Assembly: GCF_023101665.1 (NCBI RefSeq)
Contig: NZ_CP082161.1
Location: 1,054,001 to 1,118,000, forward strand
Direction of reading: 5' to 3'
DNA length: 64,000 nt
Source: Bradyrhizobium sp. 195
GTDB lineage: Bacteria; Pseudomonadota; Alphaproteobacteria; Rhizobiales; Xanthobacteraceae
Shown piece by piece: positions 24,630 through 34,178 of this stretch. The first letter of the stretch is position 1, and every line of letters starts with the position of its first letter. The notes beneath the pieces were generated by a model. The model was given only the letters and a program-made list of their open reading frames with translations. It did not search any database and was not told the DNA's origin. The translations under genes and the position numbers were made by a program.

Positions 24630-27600
24630 ATGGCGAGCTTCTTCATCGACAGGCCAATCTTCGCCTGGGTGGTCGCGCTGTTCATCTGCTTGATCGGCGC
24701 GATCGCCGTGCCGCTGCTGCCGATCGCGCAATATCCGATCATCGCGCCGCCCTCGATCTCGATCTCGACCAGCTATCCCGGCGCCTCGCCCGAAAACCTC
24801 TACAACAGCGTCACGCGGCTGATCGAGGAGGAGCTCAACGGCGCCGCCAACATCCTCAACTTCGAATCGACCAGCGACTCGCTCGGCCAGGTCGAGATCA
24901 TCGCCAACTTCCAGCCGGGCACCGATACCAGCGCCGCCTCGGTCGAGGTGCAGAACCGCATCAAGCGCGTCGAGGCGCGCCTGCCGCGCGCGGTGATGCA
25001 GCAGGGCATCCTGATCGAGGAAGCCTCCAGCGCGGTGCTGCAGATCATCACGCTGAACTCGACCGACGGCAGCCTGGACGAGGTCGGGCTCGGCGACTTC
25101 ATGATCCGCAACGTGCTGGGCGAGATCCGCCGCATTCCCGGCGTCGGCCGCGCCACGCTGTACTCGACCGAGCGCAGCCTGCGCGTCTGGGTCGATCCGG
25201 CCAAGCTCGTCGGCTATGGGCTGACCGCGGACGACGTCAACAAGGCCATTGCCGCGCAGAACGCGCAGGTCGCCTCGGGCAGCATCGGCGCCGAGCCGTC
25301 TACGTCGAACCAGCGCACCTCCGCACTGGTGCTGGTCAAAGGCCAGCTCTCCTCGCCGGACGAATTCGGTGCCATCATCCTGCGCGCCAATGCCGACGGT
25401 TCGACCGTGCGCTTGCGCGACGTCGCGCGGGTCGAGGTCGGTGGTCTCAGCTACCAGTTCAACACGCGGCTCGACGGCAAGCCGACCGCGGGTCTCTCCG
25501 TCCTGATGTCGCCGACCGGCAACGCGCTGGCGACCGCGAGCGCGGTCCAAGAGAAGATGAAGGAGCTGTCGCGCTTCTTCCCGGCCAACATCTCCTACGA
25601 GATCCCCTACAACATCACGCCGGTGGTCGAGGCCTCGATCAAGAAGGTGCTGACGACGCTGGTCGAAGCCGTGGTGCTGGTGTTCGTGGTGATGTTCCTG
25701 TTCCTGCAGAACATCCGCTATACCATCATCCCGACCATCGTGGTGCCCGTGGCGCTTCTGGGCGCCTGCACCACGCTTCTGCTCGCCGGCTACTCCATCA
25801 ACATGCTCTCGATGTTCGGCATGGTGCTCGCGGTCGGCATCCTCGTCGACGACGCCATCGTCGTGGTCGAGAACGTCGAGCGCATCATGTCCGAGGAAGG
25901 CCTGCCGCCGAAGGAAGCGACGCGCAAGGCGATGTCGCAGATATCGGGCGCCATCATCGGCATCACGCTGGTGCTGATGGCGGTGTTCGTGCCGATGGCA
26001 TTCTTCCCGGGCTCGGTCGGCATCATTTATCGCCAGTTCTCGGTGACCATGGTCGCCGCGATCGGCTTCTCCGCGTTCCTCGCGTTGTCACTGACGCCGG
26101 CGCTGTGCGCGACCCTGCTCAAGCCCGTCGCAGCCGGTCACGGTCACGCCAAGCGCGGCGTGTTCGGCTGGTTCAACCGCATGCTCGAAGGCGTCAAGGA
26201 ACGCTATTCGCTCACCGTCGGCTTCTCGCTGAAGCGCACTGGCCGCCTGATGCTGGTTTATGCCGCGCTGCTGGTCGGCCTGTCATGGGCCTTCGTCAAT
26301 CTGCCCGGCGGCTTCCTGCCCGTCGACGACCAGGGCTTCATCACCACCGACGTGCAGACGCCGTCGGATTCGTCCTATTCCCGCACCGAGGCCGTGATCG
26401 AGAAGGTGGAAAAATACCTGGCTCAGCGGCCGGGCGTCGACAACGTCACCTTCCTCACCGGCTTCAGCTTCTCCGGCCAGGGCATGAACACTGCGCAGGC
26501 GTTCATCACGTTGAAGGACTGGTCGGAGCGCGGGCCGAAGGATTCCGCCGCCGCGATCGTCAACGACGTCAACCGCGACCTGGGCTCGTCGATCCGCGAC
26601 GCAAAGATCTCGGCGCTGCAGCCGCCGCCGATCGACAATCTCGGCAACTCCTCGGGCTTCTCGTTCCGTCTCCAGGACCGCGGCCAGAAGGGCTATCAGC
26701 AATTGATGCGCGCCGCCGATCAACTGATCGCCGAGGCCAATGCGAGCCCGGTGCTGCAGAAGGTCTATATCGAGGGCCTGCCCGAGGCGGGCGTGGTCAA
26801 TCTCATGATCGACCGCGAGAAGGCCGGCGCCTTCGGCGTCACCTTCGAGGACATCAACAACACGATCTCGACCAATCTCGGCTCGAACTATATCAACGAC
26901 TTCCCGAACCGCGGCCGCATGCAGCGTGTCGTGGTGCAGGCCGACGCCCGCGACCGCATGCGGACCGAGGACATCCTCAACTACAACGTCAAGAACAGCC
27001 GCGGCCAGCTGGTGCCGTTCTCGTCCTTTGCCACGGTGGAATGGGCGCGCGGACCGACGCAGATCGCAGGCTTCAACTATTATCCGGCGGTGCGCATCTC
27101 CGGTGAGGCGAAACCCGGATTCACCTCGGGCGACGCCATCGCGGAGATGGAGCGGCTTGCCGGCAGGCTGCCGCGCGGCTTCGGCTATGAATGGACCGGG
27201 CAGTCGCTCCAGGAGAAGCTCTCGGGCTCGCAGGCGCCGTTCCTGCTGGCGCTGTCGGTGTTCGTGGTGTTCCTGTGTCTGGCCGCGCTCTATGAAAGCT
27301 GGACCATTCCGCTCGCGGTGCTGCTCACCGTGCCGCTCGGCATCGTCGGCGCGGTCGTCGCAGCGACGCTGCGGAGCCTGCCCAACGACGTCTATTTCAC
27401 GGTCGGCCTGATCACGATCATTGGCCTTGCAGCCAAGGACGCGATTCTGATCATCGAGTTCGCGAAGGACTTGCGCAAGGAAGGCAAGCCGCTGGTGGAA
27501 GCCACCATCGAAGCCTGCCGCCTGCGCTTCCGCCCCATTTTGATGACCGGCCTCGCTTTCATCTGCGGCGTGCTGCCGATGGCGATTGCGCACGGCGCCG

Positions 27601-27791
27601 GCGGCGCCAGCCAGCAGGCGCTCGGCAGCGTCGTGATGGGCGGCATGATCGCGGTCGTGATCCTAGCGCTCTTGATGGTGCCGGTGTTCTTCGTCTCGGT
27701 GCAGCGCGTGCTGGCGGGCGACCGGGAGCCAAAGGCTGCGAAGGAAGGCGAGGCGTATGGACCGCCGGCGCCGGCAAGGACCGGCCACTGA
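24630..27791 (+). CDS. RND multidrug efflux permease (AcrB/MexB, HAE1 family)
   Basis: A 1053-residue inner-membrane pump of the hydrophobe/amphiphile efflux family. MASFFIDRPIFAWVVALFIC is the canonical start. Twelve membrane helices and two large periplasmic loops fit the AcrB layout. The proton-relay aspartate pair is in VLAVGILVDDAIVVVENVER, and motif GLAAKDAILIIEFAKDLRKE lies in the second half. It works with the adaptor just upstream; no outer-membrane TolC-like gene is present here, so it must use one encoded elsewhere. The substrate is unknown. Confidence 0.97.
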   Translation: MASFFIDRPIFAWVVALFICLIGAIAVPLLPIAQYPIIAPPSISISTSYPGASPENLYNSVTRLIEEELNGAANILNFESTSDSLGQVEIIANFQPGTDTSAASVEVQNRIKRVEARLPRAVMQQGILIEEASSAVLQIITLNSTDGSLDEVGLGDFMIRNVLGEIRRIPGVGRATLYSTERSLRVWVDPAKLVGYGLTADDVNKAIAAQNAQVASGSIGAEPSTSNQRTSALVLVKGQLSSPDEFGAIILRANADGSTVRLRDVARVEVGGLSYQFNTRLDGKPTAGLSVLMSPTGNALATASAVQEKMKELSRFFPANISYEIPYNITPVVEASIKKVLTTLVEAVVLVFVVMFLFLQNIRYTIIPTIVVPVALLGACTTLLLAGYSINMLSMFGMVLAVGILVDDAIVVVENVERIMSEEGLPPKEATRKAMSQISGAIIGITLVLMAVFVPMAFFPGSVGIIYRQFSVTMVAAIGFSAFLALSLTPALCATLLKPVAAGHGHAKRGVFGWFNRMLEGVKERYSLTVGFSLKRTGRLMLVYAALLVGLSWAFVNLPGGFLPVDDQGFITTDVQTPSDSSYSRTEAVIEKVEKYLAQRPGVDNVTFLTGFSFSGQGMNTAQAFITLKDWSERGPKDSAAAIVNDVNRDLGSSIRDAKISALQPPPIDNLGNSSGFSFRLQDRGQKGYQQLMRAADQLIAEANASPVLQKVYIEGLPEAGVVNLMIDREKAGAFGVTFEDINNTISTNLGSNYINDFPNRGRMQRVVVQADARDRMRTEDILNYNVKNSRGQLVPFSSFATVEWARGPTQIAGFNYYPAVRISGEAKPGFTSGDAIAEMERLAGRLPRGFGYEWTGQSLQEKLSGSQAPFLLALSVFVVFLCLAALYESWTIPLAVLLTVPLGIVGAVVAATLRSLPNDVYFTVGLITIIGLAAKDAILIIEFAKDLRKEGKPLVEATIEACRLRFRPILMTGLAFICGVLPMAIAHGAGGASQQALGSVVMGGMIAVVILALLMVPVFFVSVQRVLAGDREPKAAKEGEAYGPPAPARTGH

Positions 27792-27960
27792 ACGCCCGAT
27801 CGGTCTTGATTGCTTCGAACTGATGCCACGTCGCGCGAGGTCAAACCGGCGTTCGCTTGCTTTCTCGGAGGTGTCGATCCAGACTGCATCCCTGCATTGA
27901 GCGAATGTGTATTCCGCACTGCATCGCGAATGCACACGGCCTTCCGATTGAAAGCACGTG

Positions 27961-29091
27961 ATGCGTCCGACCGACATTTCGATCTCGAACTATCGCTCGA
28001 TCCGGTGGCTCTCCATACCGATCCATCCCCTGTCCGTCTTTGTGGGCGAGAATGGTGTCGGCAAATCCAATCTCTACAAATCCTTGTCGCTGTTGCGTGA
28101 CGCGGCGACCGGGCGGATCACGCGCACGATCGCCGACGAAGGCGGATTGAATTCAGTCTGCTGGTCCGGCACGCGCAAGCGCGGCGAGGATGGGCGACTG
28201 CGCTTGTCGGCCAGATTCGATCACCTGAAATATTCGATTGAGATCGGATTTCCCAGTCCGGTTGCGGCGGCGTTTGCCGGCGAGCCGATGATCAAGTCCG
28301 AAAGAATCGAGGCGACGCAGGGCAAACGAACGGTTTTACTGATGGAGCGGAAGAATTCTCTCGTCAGTGTCCGCGGCGAGAGCGGCGCATGGGTTAGCCA
28401 CAAGGATGCGGTGCTGCCGTCGGAGCCCGCGCTGGCCGGCTTTTCCGACAGCAAGGAATGCCCCGAAATCGATCTGATCAGAAACGTGATGCTGGGCTGG
28501 CGATTCTATCACGACTTTCGCACCGATCCGGCCTCACCGATACGCAAGCCGTGCCTGGCGATCACGACGCCTTCGCTCAGTGCCGATGGGAGCGATTTGG
28601 CTGCCGCCCTGGCGACACTTTATACCATTCGAGAAGACGCGACCGATCTGCAGGACGCAGTCCAGGATGCATTTCCGGGCGCCGAGCTCCGCGCATGGGA
28701 ACAGGGCGGGTGGTGCGAATTCGATCTGCAGCTGGAGGATATGCCGCGGCCGTTCAGGGCACATGAACTATCCGATGGGACGCTGAAATACATCTGTCTG
28801 CTCGCGGTGTTCATGGGCTATCGGCTTCCGCCGTTCATCGCGCTGAACGAACCTGAGACCAGTCTCCATCCGTCGCTGCTGGCGCCATTGGCCCGGCTGA
28901 TCGCCAGGGCATCAAGCCGTGCCGACATCTGGATCGTCACCCATTCGGAACTGCTGATGGAGGCCTTGCGGAACGAGAGCTCTGTCCCGCTTCGTCGCGT
29001 CATCAAGTCGAAAGGCGCCACGGCTATCGAGGGTCTGACCCTCGGCGGTGAATATCGTGACGAGGACGAATCGGACGACGACGAAGACTGA
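27961..29091 (+). CDS. AAA family ATPase (AAA_21/RecF-like), stand-alone
   Basis: A 376-residue SMC/RecF-type ATPase. ISISNYRSIRWLSIPIHPLS is the typical beginning, followed by Walker A GENGVGKSN (about 30-38). Walker B and the adjacent signature are near the end: FIALNEPETSLHPSLLAPLA, then IVTHSELLMEAL. The coiled coil is very short, as in the AAA_21 (OLD-like without TOPRIM) group. The C-terminus is a highly acidic EDESDDDED. No nuclease, TOPRIM or toxin gene adjoins it, so a defence role cannot be argued. ATG 27961 or GTG 27958 are both possible starts. Confidence 0.88.
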   Translation: MRPTDISISNYRSIRWLSIPIHPLSVFVGENGVGKSNLYKSLSLLRDAATGRITRTIADEGGLNSVCWSGTRKRGEDGRLRLSARFDHLKYSIEIGFPSPVAAAFAGEPMIKSERIEATQGKRTVLLMERKNSLVSVRGESGAWVSHKDAVLPSEPALAGFSDSKECPEIDLIRNVMLGWRFYHDFRTDPASPIRKPCLAITTPSLSADGSDLAAALATLYTIREDATDLQDAVQDAFPGAELRAWEQGGWCEFDLQLEDMPRPFRAHELSDGTLKYICLLAVFMGYRLPPFIALNEPETSLHPSLLAPLARLIARASSRADIWIVTHSELLMEALRNESSVPLRRVIKSKGATAIEGLTLGGEYRDEDESDDDED

Positions 29092-29117
29092 CCGTTGCAG
29101 ATTGAGGCGTCGTATGA

Positions 29118-29909
29118 CTACGCCGGCTTCCGCAAAATCTTCACTAGCTCCCCGTGCACGAACTCGTTGCCGCACACCACATTCCCGGTGACCAGCGCAT
29201 CCCCCGGCGTCGCGATGTCGCTCACCGTTCCGCCCGCTTCGCGCACCATCAGCATGCCGGCGGCGATGTCCCAGGATTGCAGATTGCGCTCCCAATAGCC
29301 GTCGAGGCGGCCGGCGGCGACGAAGGCGAGGTCGAGTGAGGCGGCGCCGAAGCGGCGCAGGCCAGCGACGCGGTCCTGGATCGCGGTCATCTCGCGGCGA
29401 AATTCCTCGTGGTCGCCGCGGCCGATATGGGGCAGGCCGCAGGCCACCACGCATTCGTTGAGCTGGCGGCGGCCGGCGACGCGCAGGCGCTGGTCGTTGA
29501 GGAAGGCGCCCTTGCCGCGCTCGGCGATGTAGAGCTCGTCATTGGCGGGGTTGTAGATCACGCCGGCGATGATCGTGCCCTCGCGCACGAGGCCGATCGA
29601 GATCGCGAATTGCGGGATGCCGTGCAGGAAGTTGGTGGTGCCGTCGAGCGGGTCGACGATCCAGGTGTGGCTCTTGTCGGAGCCCTCGCGGGTGCCGCCT
29701 TCCTCGCCGATGAAGCCGTAGCCGGGACGGGCCTTGGCGAGATCCTGGTAAAGGATCTCCTCAGCGCGCTTGTCGGCGAGCGAGACGAAATTCGCCGGCC
29801 CCTTCAGCGAGACCTGGAGATGCTCGATCTCGCCGAGATCGCGCTTGAGACTGCGGCCAGCACGGCGCGCGGCCTTGACCATGACGTTGATAGTGGCGGA
29901 ATACAGCAT
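29118..29909 (-). CDS. suhB: inositol monophosphatase family protein
   Basis: A 263-residue Mg-dependent phosphatase. The metal-binding motifs are all visible: GEEGG (about 68-72), WIVDPLDGTTNFLHGIPQFA (about 83-102) and WDIAAGMLMVREAGG (about 215-229). The order and length match SuhB/IMPase, which removes phosphate from inositol-1-phosphate and related sugars. It is the first of a run of genes on this strand extending to tkt. Whether it also acts in ribosome or rRNA maturation like E. coli SuhB cannot be told from sequence. Confidence 0.95.
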   Translation of the reverse strand: MLYSATINVMVKAARRAGRSLKRDLGEIEHLQVSLKGPANFVSLADKRAEEILYQDLAKARPGYGFIGEEGGTREGSDKSHTWIVDPLDGTTNFLHGIPQFAISIGLVREGTIIAGVIYNPANDELYIAERGKGAFLNDQRLRVAGRRQLNECVVACGLPHIGRGDHEEFRREMTAIQDRVAGLRRFGAASLDLAFVAAGRLDGYWERNLQSWDIAAGMLMVREAGGTVSDIATPGDALVTGNVVCGNEFVHGELVKILRKPA

Positions 29910-30006
29910 GAGCTCTGGACTTGATCGGGGGAAAGGGCGGGAAATCGCGCCTGTTTGAGGGATTGGGTGCCCTGCGGGGGCGCTTGCGTCAAGTCATTGG
30001 GTCAAG

Positions 30007-31089
30007 TCATTTGGTTCCGAGCCATTTTTTGGCGGCGGCCTCCGCCTTGGCCCGGTCCTCGGCCGGCAAGTCGGATAATTGCTTGTCGAGCTCCGGGTCA
30101 CCCTTGCCGGCGGTTTTGGCCACCAGGTGCCATTTGAAGCCCTCGACCTTGTCCGCGGATACGCCCACGCCGTTGATCAGCACCCACGCCAGCCGGTTCT
30201 GCGCGATCGCGCTGCCCTGGCGGGATGCCTTGCGAAGCAGGGCGACGGCAGCCGGCTGGTTCTTCGGCGTGCCGGTGCCGTTGAACATGGCGATGGCATA
30301 TTCGACCTCGGCGTCGACATTGTCGGCGAGCGAGGCGGCTTGCAGCAGCCTCACCGCGCGCTCCGGGTCCTTCGCCACGCCGGTGCCTTCCTTGTAGAAG
30401 GTCGCAAGCGCGTATTGCGCCTCGGGCAGGCCGGAATCGGCGGCCTGGCGCAGCAGCTCGGCGGAGCGCTTGACGTCCTGCGGCAAGGTCTGGCCGTCGA
30501 GATAGAGCAAAGCGAGGTTATAGGCCGCCTTGGGCTCGCCGAGCTTGGCGGCGGACGCCATCAGCTTGACCGCCTCGCCCTTGTCGACCGAGCCGCCGCG
30601 GCCCGAAATGCGCAGCATGGCGAGCGCGAACATTGCCTCGCGGTCGCCGGCGTCCGCGGCGCGCTTGTACCATTCGGCCGCCTTGGCGTAGTCGCGGCGT
30701 ATGCCCATGGCGTTGGAATAGAGCTCGCCGAGCATGGTCATCGCCTTGGGATCGCCGGCTTGTGCGCGGGCGGTGGCGAGGTCGAACGCCGACTTGTACT
30801 GGCCGCGCTGATAGGCGCCGTACACCAGATCGGCGTTGGAATTGTCGGTCGGCGGCGCCGGGATCACGGTCGCGGCCGGGGCGGGCTTGGAGGAAGGAGC
30901 CGGCTTGGGCGAGGCCGAAGGCTTTGGCGCCGGCGCGGCCTCCTTCTTTTTGGTGAGCGCGTGCGGCTTGGGCTTTGGCTTCTCGGCCGGCGCGCTCGGC
31001 GTTGTCGCCGGCGGGGCGATCTGGAGTTGCGCGGCCGCGGGCAGCGTGAGCAGCAGCGTAGCCAGCATGGTGATGCAGGGGAGGTTCAT
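30007..31089 (-). CDS. Sel1-like repeat (TPR) periplasmic protein
   Basis: A 360-residue exported protein. I start at 31089 (MNLPCITMLATLLLTLPAAA), giving a signal peptide ending AAAQ; the longer open frame upstream overlaps the ThiE-like gene. A low-complexity Pro/Lys/Ala stretch (about 30-85) precedes six or seven Sel1 repeats of about 36 residues, for example AMTMLGELYSNAMGIRRDYA, AAYNLALLYLDGQTLPQDVK and AQYALATFYKEGTGVAKDPE. Such repeats mediate protein contacts; partners are unknown. It starts 8 bases after the upstream stop and is probably cotranscribed with it. Confidence 0.9.
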   Translation of the reverse strand: MNLPCITMLATLLLTLPAAAQLQIAPPATTPSAPAEKPKPKPHALTKKKEAAPAPKPSASPKPAPSSKPAPAATVIPAPPTDNSNADLVYGAYQRGQYKSAFDLATARAQAGDPKAMTMLGELYSNAMGIRRDYAKAAEWYKRAADAGDREAMFALAMLRISGRGGSVDKGEAVKLMASAAKLGEPKAAYNLALLYLDGQTLPQDVKRSAELLRQAADSGLPEAQYALATFYKEGTGVAKDPERAVRLLQAASLADNVDAEVEYAIAMFNGTGTPKNQPAAVALLRKASRQGSAIAQNRLAWVLINGVGVSADKVEGFKWHLVAKTAGKGDPELDKQLSDLPAEDRAKAEAAAKKWLGTK

Positions 31090-31097
31090 GTCGGGCG

Positions 31098-31787
31098 CTA
31101 GCCGTGCTCCTGGCCAGCAGGATTTTGGCTGGCCGTCGCCGTCGCATGGGCCTTCTTGATCGCAGCATCCGCCTCGATCAGCGCGGCCTTGGGTCCGCGC
31201 GGATCGGCCCAGATGAAGTCGCCGACCAGCACGAAATCGGCGCCGCTGAGGGCGAAATCGTGGGCTTCTTCCAGCGACATGGCAAAGCCGACGCAGGGCG
31301 GCTCGAACAGCTCGGCCCACCAGTCCAGCCGTTCCGCGATCGCTTGCGCTGAGGGACGCTGGCCTTTCGCATCGGGCTCGCCGAACAGCACGTAATCCGC
31401 GCCCATCTCGCCCGCATCCATGGAATGGTGCCGCGTCGTCAGCCCGCCGACGCCGGCGATGCGATCGGGCTTGAGCGATGGCAGCGCCTCTTTCAGCGCG
31501 GCGATGCCGGGCAGGTGCGCGCCGTCCGCGCCGCCGCGCGCGACCAGCTCGGCATGGTCCTCGACCAGCAGCGCGGCGCCCGCCTTCTGCACCGGCGGCG
31601 CCAAGGCCTTGATGCGCGTGATCATGGTGCGTTGATCGGTCTCCTTCAGCCGAAGCAGCACGGCCGCGACGTCGGCGGCGGCGAGCAGACCCGGCAGCTC
31701 GGCAAGAAGCGAAGCGGGATCATCGACGACAGGCGTCGCGAGATAGAGGCGCGGCGCCGGGCGCGGCGGAGGTGGTTTGTTCGACAA
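31098..31787 (-). CDS. ThiE-like thiamine phosphate synthase family protein
   Basis: A 229-residue TIM-barrel protein of the ThiE/TenI superfamily starting at a TTG (31787). Recognised: LYLATPVVDD, LLRLKETDQ, LLVEDHAELVARGGADGAHL, IAGVGGLTTRHHSMDAGEMG and DFVLVGDFIW. ThiE joins the thiazole and pyrimidine halves of thiamine. Here the phosphate-binding loops are divergent from classical ThiE, and there is no thi operon or TPP riboswitch nearby, so it may be a paralogue with another role. The rare TTG start and its place right behind the class I aldolase (4 bases between stop and start) suggest low, coupled translation. Confidence 0.75.
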   Translation of the reverse strand: MSNKPPPPRPAPRLYLATPVVDDPASLLAELPGLLAAADVAAVLLRLKETDQRTMITRIKALAPPVQKAGAALLVEDHAELVARGGADGAHLPGIAALKEALPSLKPDRIAGVGGLTTRHHSMDAGEMGADYVLFGEPDAKGQRPSAQAIAERLDWWAELFEPPCVGFAMSLEEAHDFALSGADFVLVGDFIWADPRGPKAALIEADAAIKKAHATATASQNPAGQEHG

Positions 31788-31790
31788 GAT

Positions 31791-32816
31791 CTAGGCTGCC
31801 TTCTTTTCCAGGCTGCTTTGCCATTCGCCCTTGGAGGCGAGTCCGTTCATCCGCGCGCGATGGCTGAAAGCGCGCTGTCCGGCCGCGACGTTCTCGGCCT
31901 TGCCGGACCATGCCTTCTGCGGCGCGGCCTGGAGCGCGCGGCCGTAGGAGAAGGTCAGGCCCCAGGGCAGCGGGCCGAGCTTGTGCATGGCGTTGAGATG
32001 GGCGGTCGCCTCTTCGTCCGACTGGCCGCCGGAGAGGAAGGCGATGCCGGGCACCGCCGCGGGCACGCAGGCCTTCAGGAGCCGAACTGTCTTCTCCGCG
32101 ACCTCCTCCACAGAGGCCTGTTTTGCGCACTTCTTGCCTGATATCGCCATGTTGGGTTTGAGCACCATGCCTTCGAGCGCGACGCGCTGCACGCGCAATT
32201 CCTGAAACGTCTTGTTGAGTACGCGTTGTGTGACCTCATAGCAGCGGTCGATGTCGTGGTCGCCGTCCATCAGCACCTCAGGCTCGACGATCGGCACGAT
32301 CTGCGCGGCCTGGCACAGTGCGGCATAGCGCGCCAGCGCGTGGGCGTTGACGCTGATCGCTGTCATCGAGGGAATGCCGCTGCCGATGTCGATCACCGCG
32401 CGCCATTTGGCAAAGCGTGCGCCGCGCTCATGGTATTTCTTCAGCCGCTCGGCGAGCTTGTCGAGCCCGACGGTGACGAGCTCTCCCGGGCACATCGGCA
32501 GGGCTTGCGTGCCTTCGTCCACCTTGATGCCGGGAATGGCGCCGCTCTGTTCGATCAGCCTGACCAGCGGCGTGCCGTCCTTGGCATCCTGCCAGATCGT
32601 CTCGTCATAGAGAATCACGCCGGAAATATACTGGCTCATGGCGTCCTGGGAGCGGAACAGCATCTCGCGATAGTCGCGGCGGTTGGCTTCGGTCGATTCC
32701 ACGCCGATCGCGTCAAAGCGCTTCTTGATGGTGCCGGAGGATTCGTCGGCGGCAAGGATACCCTTGCCTGATGCGACCATGGCGGTCGCCACCCTGTTGA
32801 GCTCAGTCAGATTCAT
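31791..32816 (-). CDS. class I fructose-bisphosphate aldolase
   Basis: A 341-residue class I (Schiff-base) aldolase, cleaving fructose-1,6-bisphosphate to dihydroxyacetone phosphate and glyceraldehyde-3-phosphate. The start at 32816 (MNLTELNRVATAMVASGKGI) follows GAGGACC. Landmarks: GILAADESSGTIKKRFD, ALARYAALCQAAQIVPIVEP, MVLKPNMAISGKK (the K of this motif forms the Schiff base) and PGIAFLSGGQSDEEATAHLN. It lies next to a class II aldolase, so two unrelated enzymes for the same reaction are side by side. Confidence 0.96.
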   Translation of the reverse strand: MNLTELNRVATAMVASGKGILAADESSGTIKKRFDAIGVESTEANRRDYREMLFRSQDAMSQYISGVILYDETIWQDAKDGTPLVRLIEQSGAIPGIKVDEGTQALPMCPGELVTVGLDKLAERLKKYHERGARFAKWRAVIDIGSGIPSMTAISVNAHALARYAALCQAAQIVPIVEPEVLMDGDHDIDRCYEVTQRVLNKTFQELRVQRVALEGMVLKPNMAISGKKCAKQASVEEVAEKTVRLLKACVPAAVPGIAFLSGGQSDEEATAHLNAMHKLGPLPWGLTFSYGRALQAAPQKAWSGKAENVAAGQRAFSHRARMNGLASKGEWQSSLEKKAA

Positions 32817-32915
32817 CGAGAGGTCCTCCCAAAACGATTCTGCCCTTGCCCGTGAAAATAGACCGTTCTCGGGCAATTGCCGAGTTAACGTTCGTCGCAG
32901 GGTAAGGCTCTTTCT

Positions 32916-33013
32916 GTCATTCCGGGATGCGCCGAAAGGCGCAGGCCCGGAATCCATAACCCCAGGCTGTGGTTATGGATTCCGGGCCCACGCTTCGCGT
33001 GTCCCGGAATGAC
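32916..33013. repeat. intergenic hairpin repeat (GTCATTCCGGG type)
   Basis: GTCATTCCGGGATGCG at the left and the complementary CCCGGAATGAC at the right enclose an internal stem GGAATCCATAACC/GGTTATGGATTCC. It separates the two aldolase genes. Confidence 0.88.
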
Positions 33014-33053
33014 GGGAGGATGGGACGGCGGCTTACGCGACCTTCGCGATCGC

Positions 33054-34121
33054 TTACGCCACCTTGGGGTCGAGCTCGCCCTTGGCGTAGCGCTTGGCCA
33101 TTTCGGCGGTGGTCAGGACCCGCTTGATCTTGGAGGCTTGCCCCGCGGTGTTGAACTCCTGGAGCCGCTGCTTGCACAGCTTGGTCATGGCTTCCATCGC
33201 CGGCTTCAGATATTTGCGCGGATCGAACTCTTCCGGGCTGTCCTTGAGCACTTTGCGGATCTGACCGGTCATCGCCATGCGGTTGTCGGTGTCGATGTTG
33301 ATCTTGCGCACGCCGTTCTTGATGCCGCGCTGGATCTCCGCCACCGGCACGCCCCAGGTCGGCTTCATCTTGCCGCCATTGGCGTTGATGATCTCCTGCA
33401 GGTCCTGCGGCACCGAGGACGAACCATGCATGACGAGATGCATGTTCGGCAGCTTGCGGTGGATCTCCTCGATCACGTTCATGGCGAGGATGTCGCCATC
33501 GGGCTTGCGGGTGAACTTGTAGGCACCGTGCGAAGTGCCCATCGCGATCGCGAGCGCGTCGACCTTGGTCTCCTGGACGAACTTCACAGCCTCGTCCGGA
33601 TTGGTCAGGAGCTGGTCGTGGCTGAGCTTGCCTTCGGCGCCGTGGCCGTCTTCCTTGTCGCCCATGCCGGTTTCGAGCGAGCCGAGCACGCCGAGCTCAC
33701 CTTCCACCGAGATGCCGCCGAGATGGGCCATGTCGGTCACGGTCTTGGTGACGCCGACATTGTAGCTCCAGTCGCCGGGGGTCTTGCCGTCGGCCTTCAG
33801 CGAGCCGTCCATCATGACGGAGGTGAAGCCGGCCTGGATCGCAGTCATGCAGGTCGCGGCTTCGTTGCCGTGGTCGAGATGCACGCAGACGGGGATGTGC
33901 GGATAGATTTCGGTGACCGCGTCCATCATGTGCTTGAGCATGATGTCGTTGGCGTAGGAGCGCGCACCGCGCGAGGCCTGGATGATGACGGGCGCGTCGA
34001 CCTGGTTGGCCGCGTCCATGATCGCCAGCGCCTGCTCCATGTTATTGATGTTGAAGGCCGGTACGCCGTAATCGTTCTCCGCCGCGTGGTCGAGCAATTG
34101 ACGTAACGTGATCCGAGCCAT
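33054..34121 (-). CDS. fba: class II fructose-bisphosphate aldolase
   Basis: A 355-residue zinc-dependent aldolase, of the Calvin-cycle subtype by length and by position next to pgk, gap and tkt. I start at 34121 ([20 protein letters not shown]), following GGGAGAAAAAGACAG. Zinc and catalytic residues are in [11 protein letters not shown] (Asp and His), [17 protein letters not shown] and KINIDTDNR. It catalyses the aldol reaction in glycolysis, gluconeogenesis and the Calvin cycle. Confidence 0.97.
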   Translation of the reverse strand: MARITLRQLLDHAAENDYGVPAFNINNMEQALAIMDAANQVDAPVIIQASRGARSYANDIMLKHMMDAVTEIYPHIPVCVHLDHGNEAATCMTAIQAGFTSVMMDGSLKADGKTPGDWSYNVGVTKTVTDMAHLGGISVEGELGVLGSLETGMGDKEDGHGAEGKLSHDQLLTNPDEAVKFVQETKVDALAIAMGTSHGAYKFTRKPDGDILAMNVIEEIHRKLPNMHLVMHGSSSVPQDLQEIINANGGKMKPTWGVPVAEIQRGIKNGVRKINIDTDNRMAMTGQIRKVLKDSPEEFDPRKYLKPAMEAMTKLCKQRLQEFNTAGQASKIKRVLTTAEMAKRYAKGELDPKVA

Positions 34122-34178
34122 CTGTCTTTTTCTCCCGTTTGGGCCTTCCAAGGCCGCTCAATGTTTGCCGATCGAAGC

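Noticed and set aside
26283..27593. Long open frame on the minus strand across the RND pump
   Set aside because: Antisense to a clear AcrB-family gene and without any recognisable motif.
31098..31787. TPP riboswitch upstream of the ThiE-like gene
   Set aside because: Only 4 bases separate it from the preceding aldolase stop, leaving no room for a riboswitch, and no THI-box sequence is seen.
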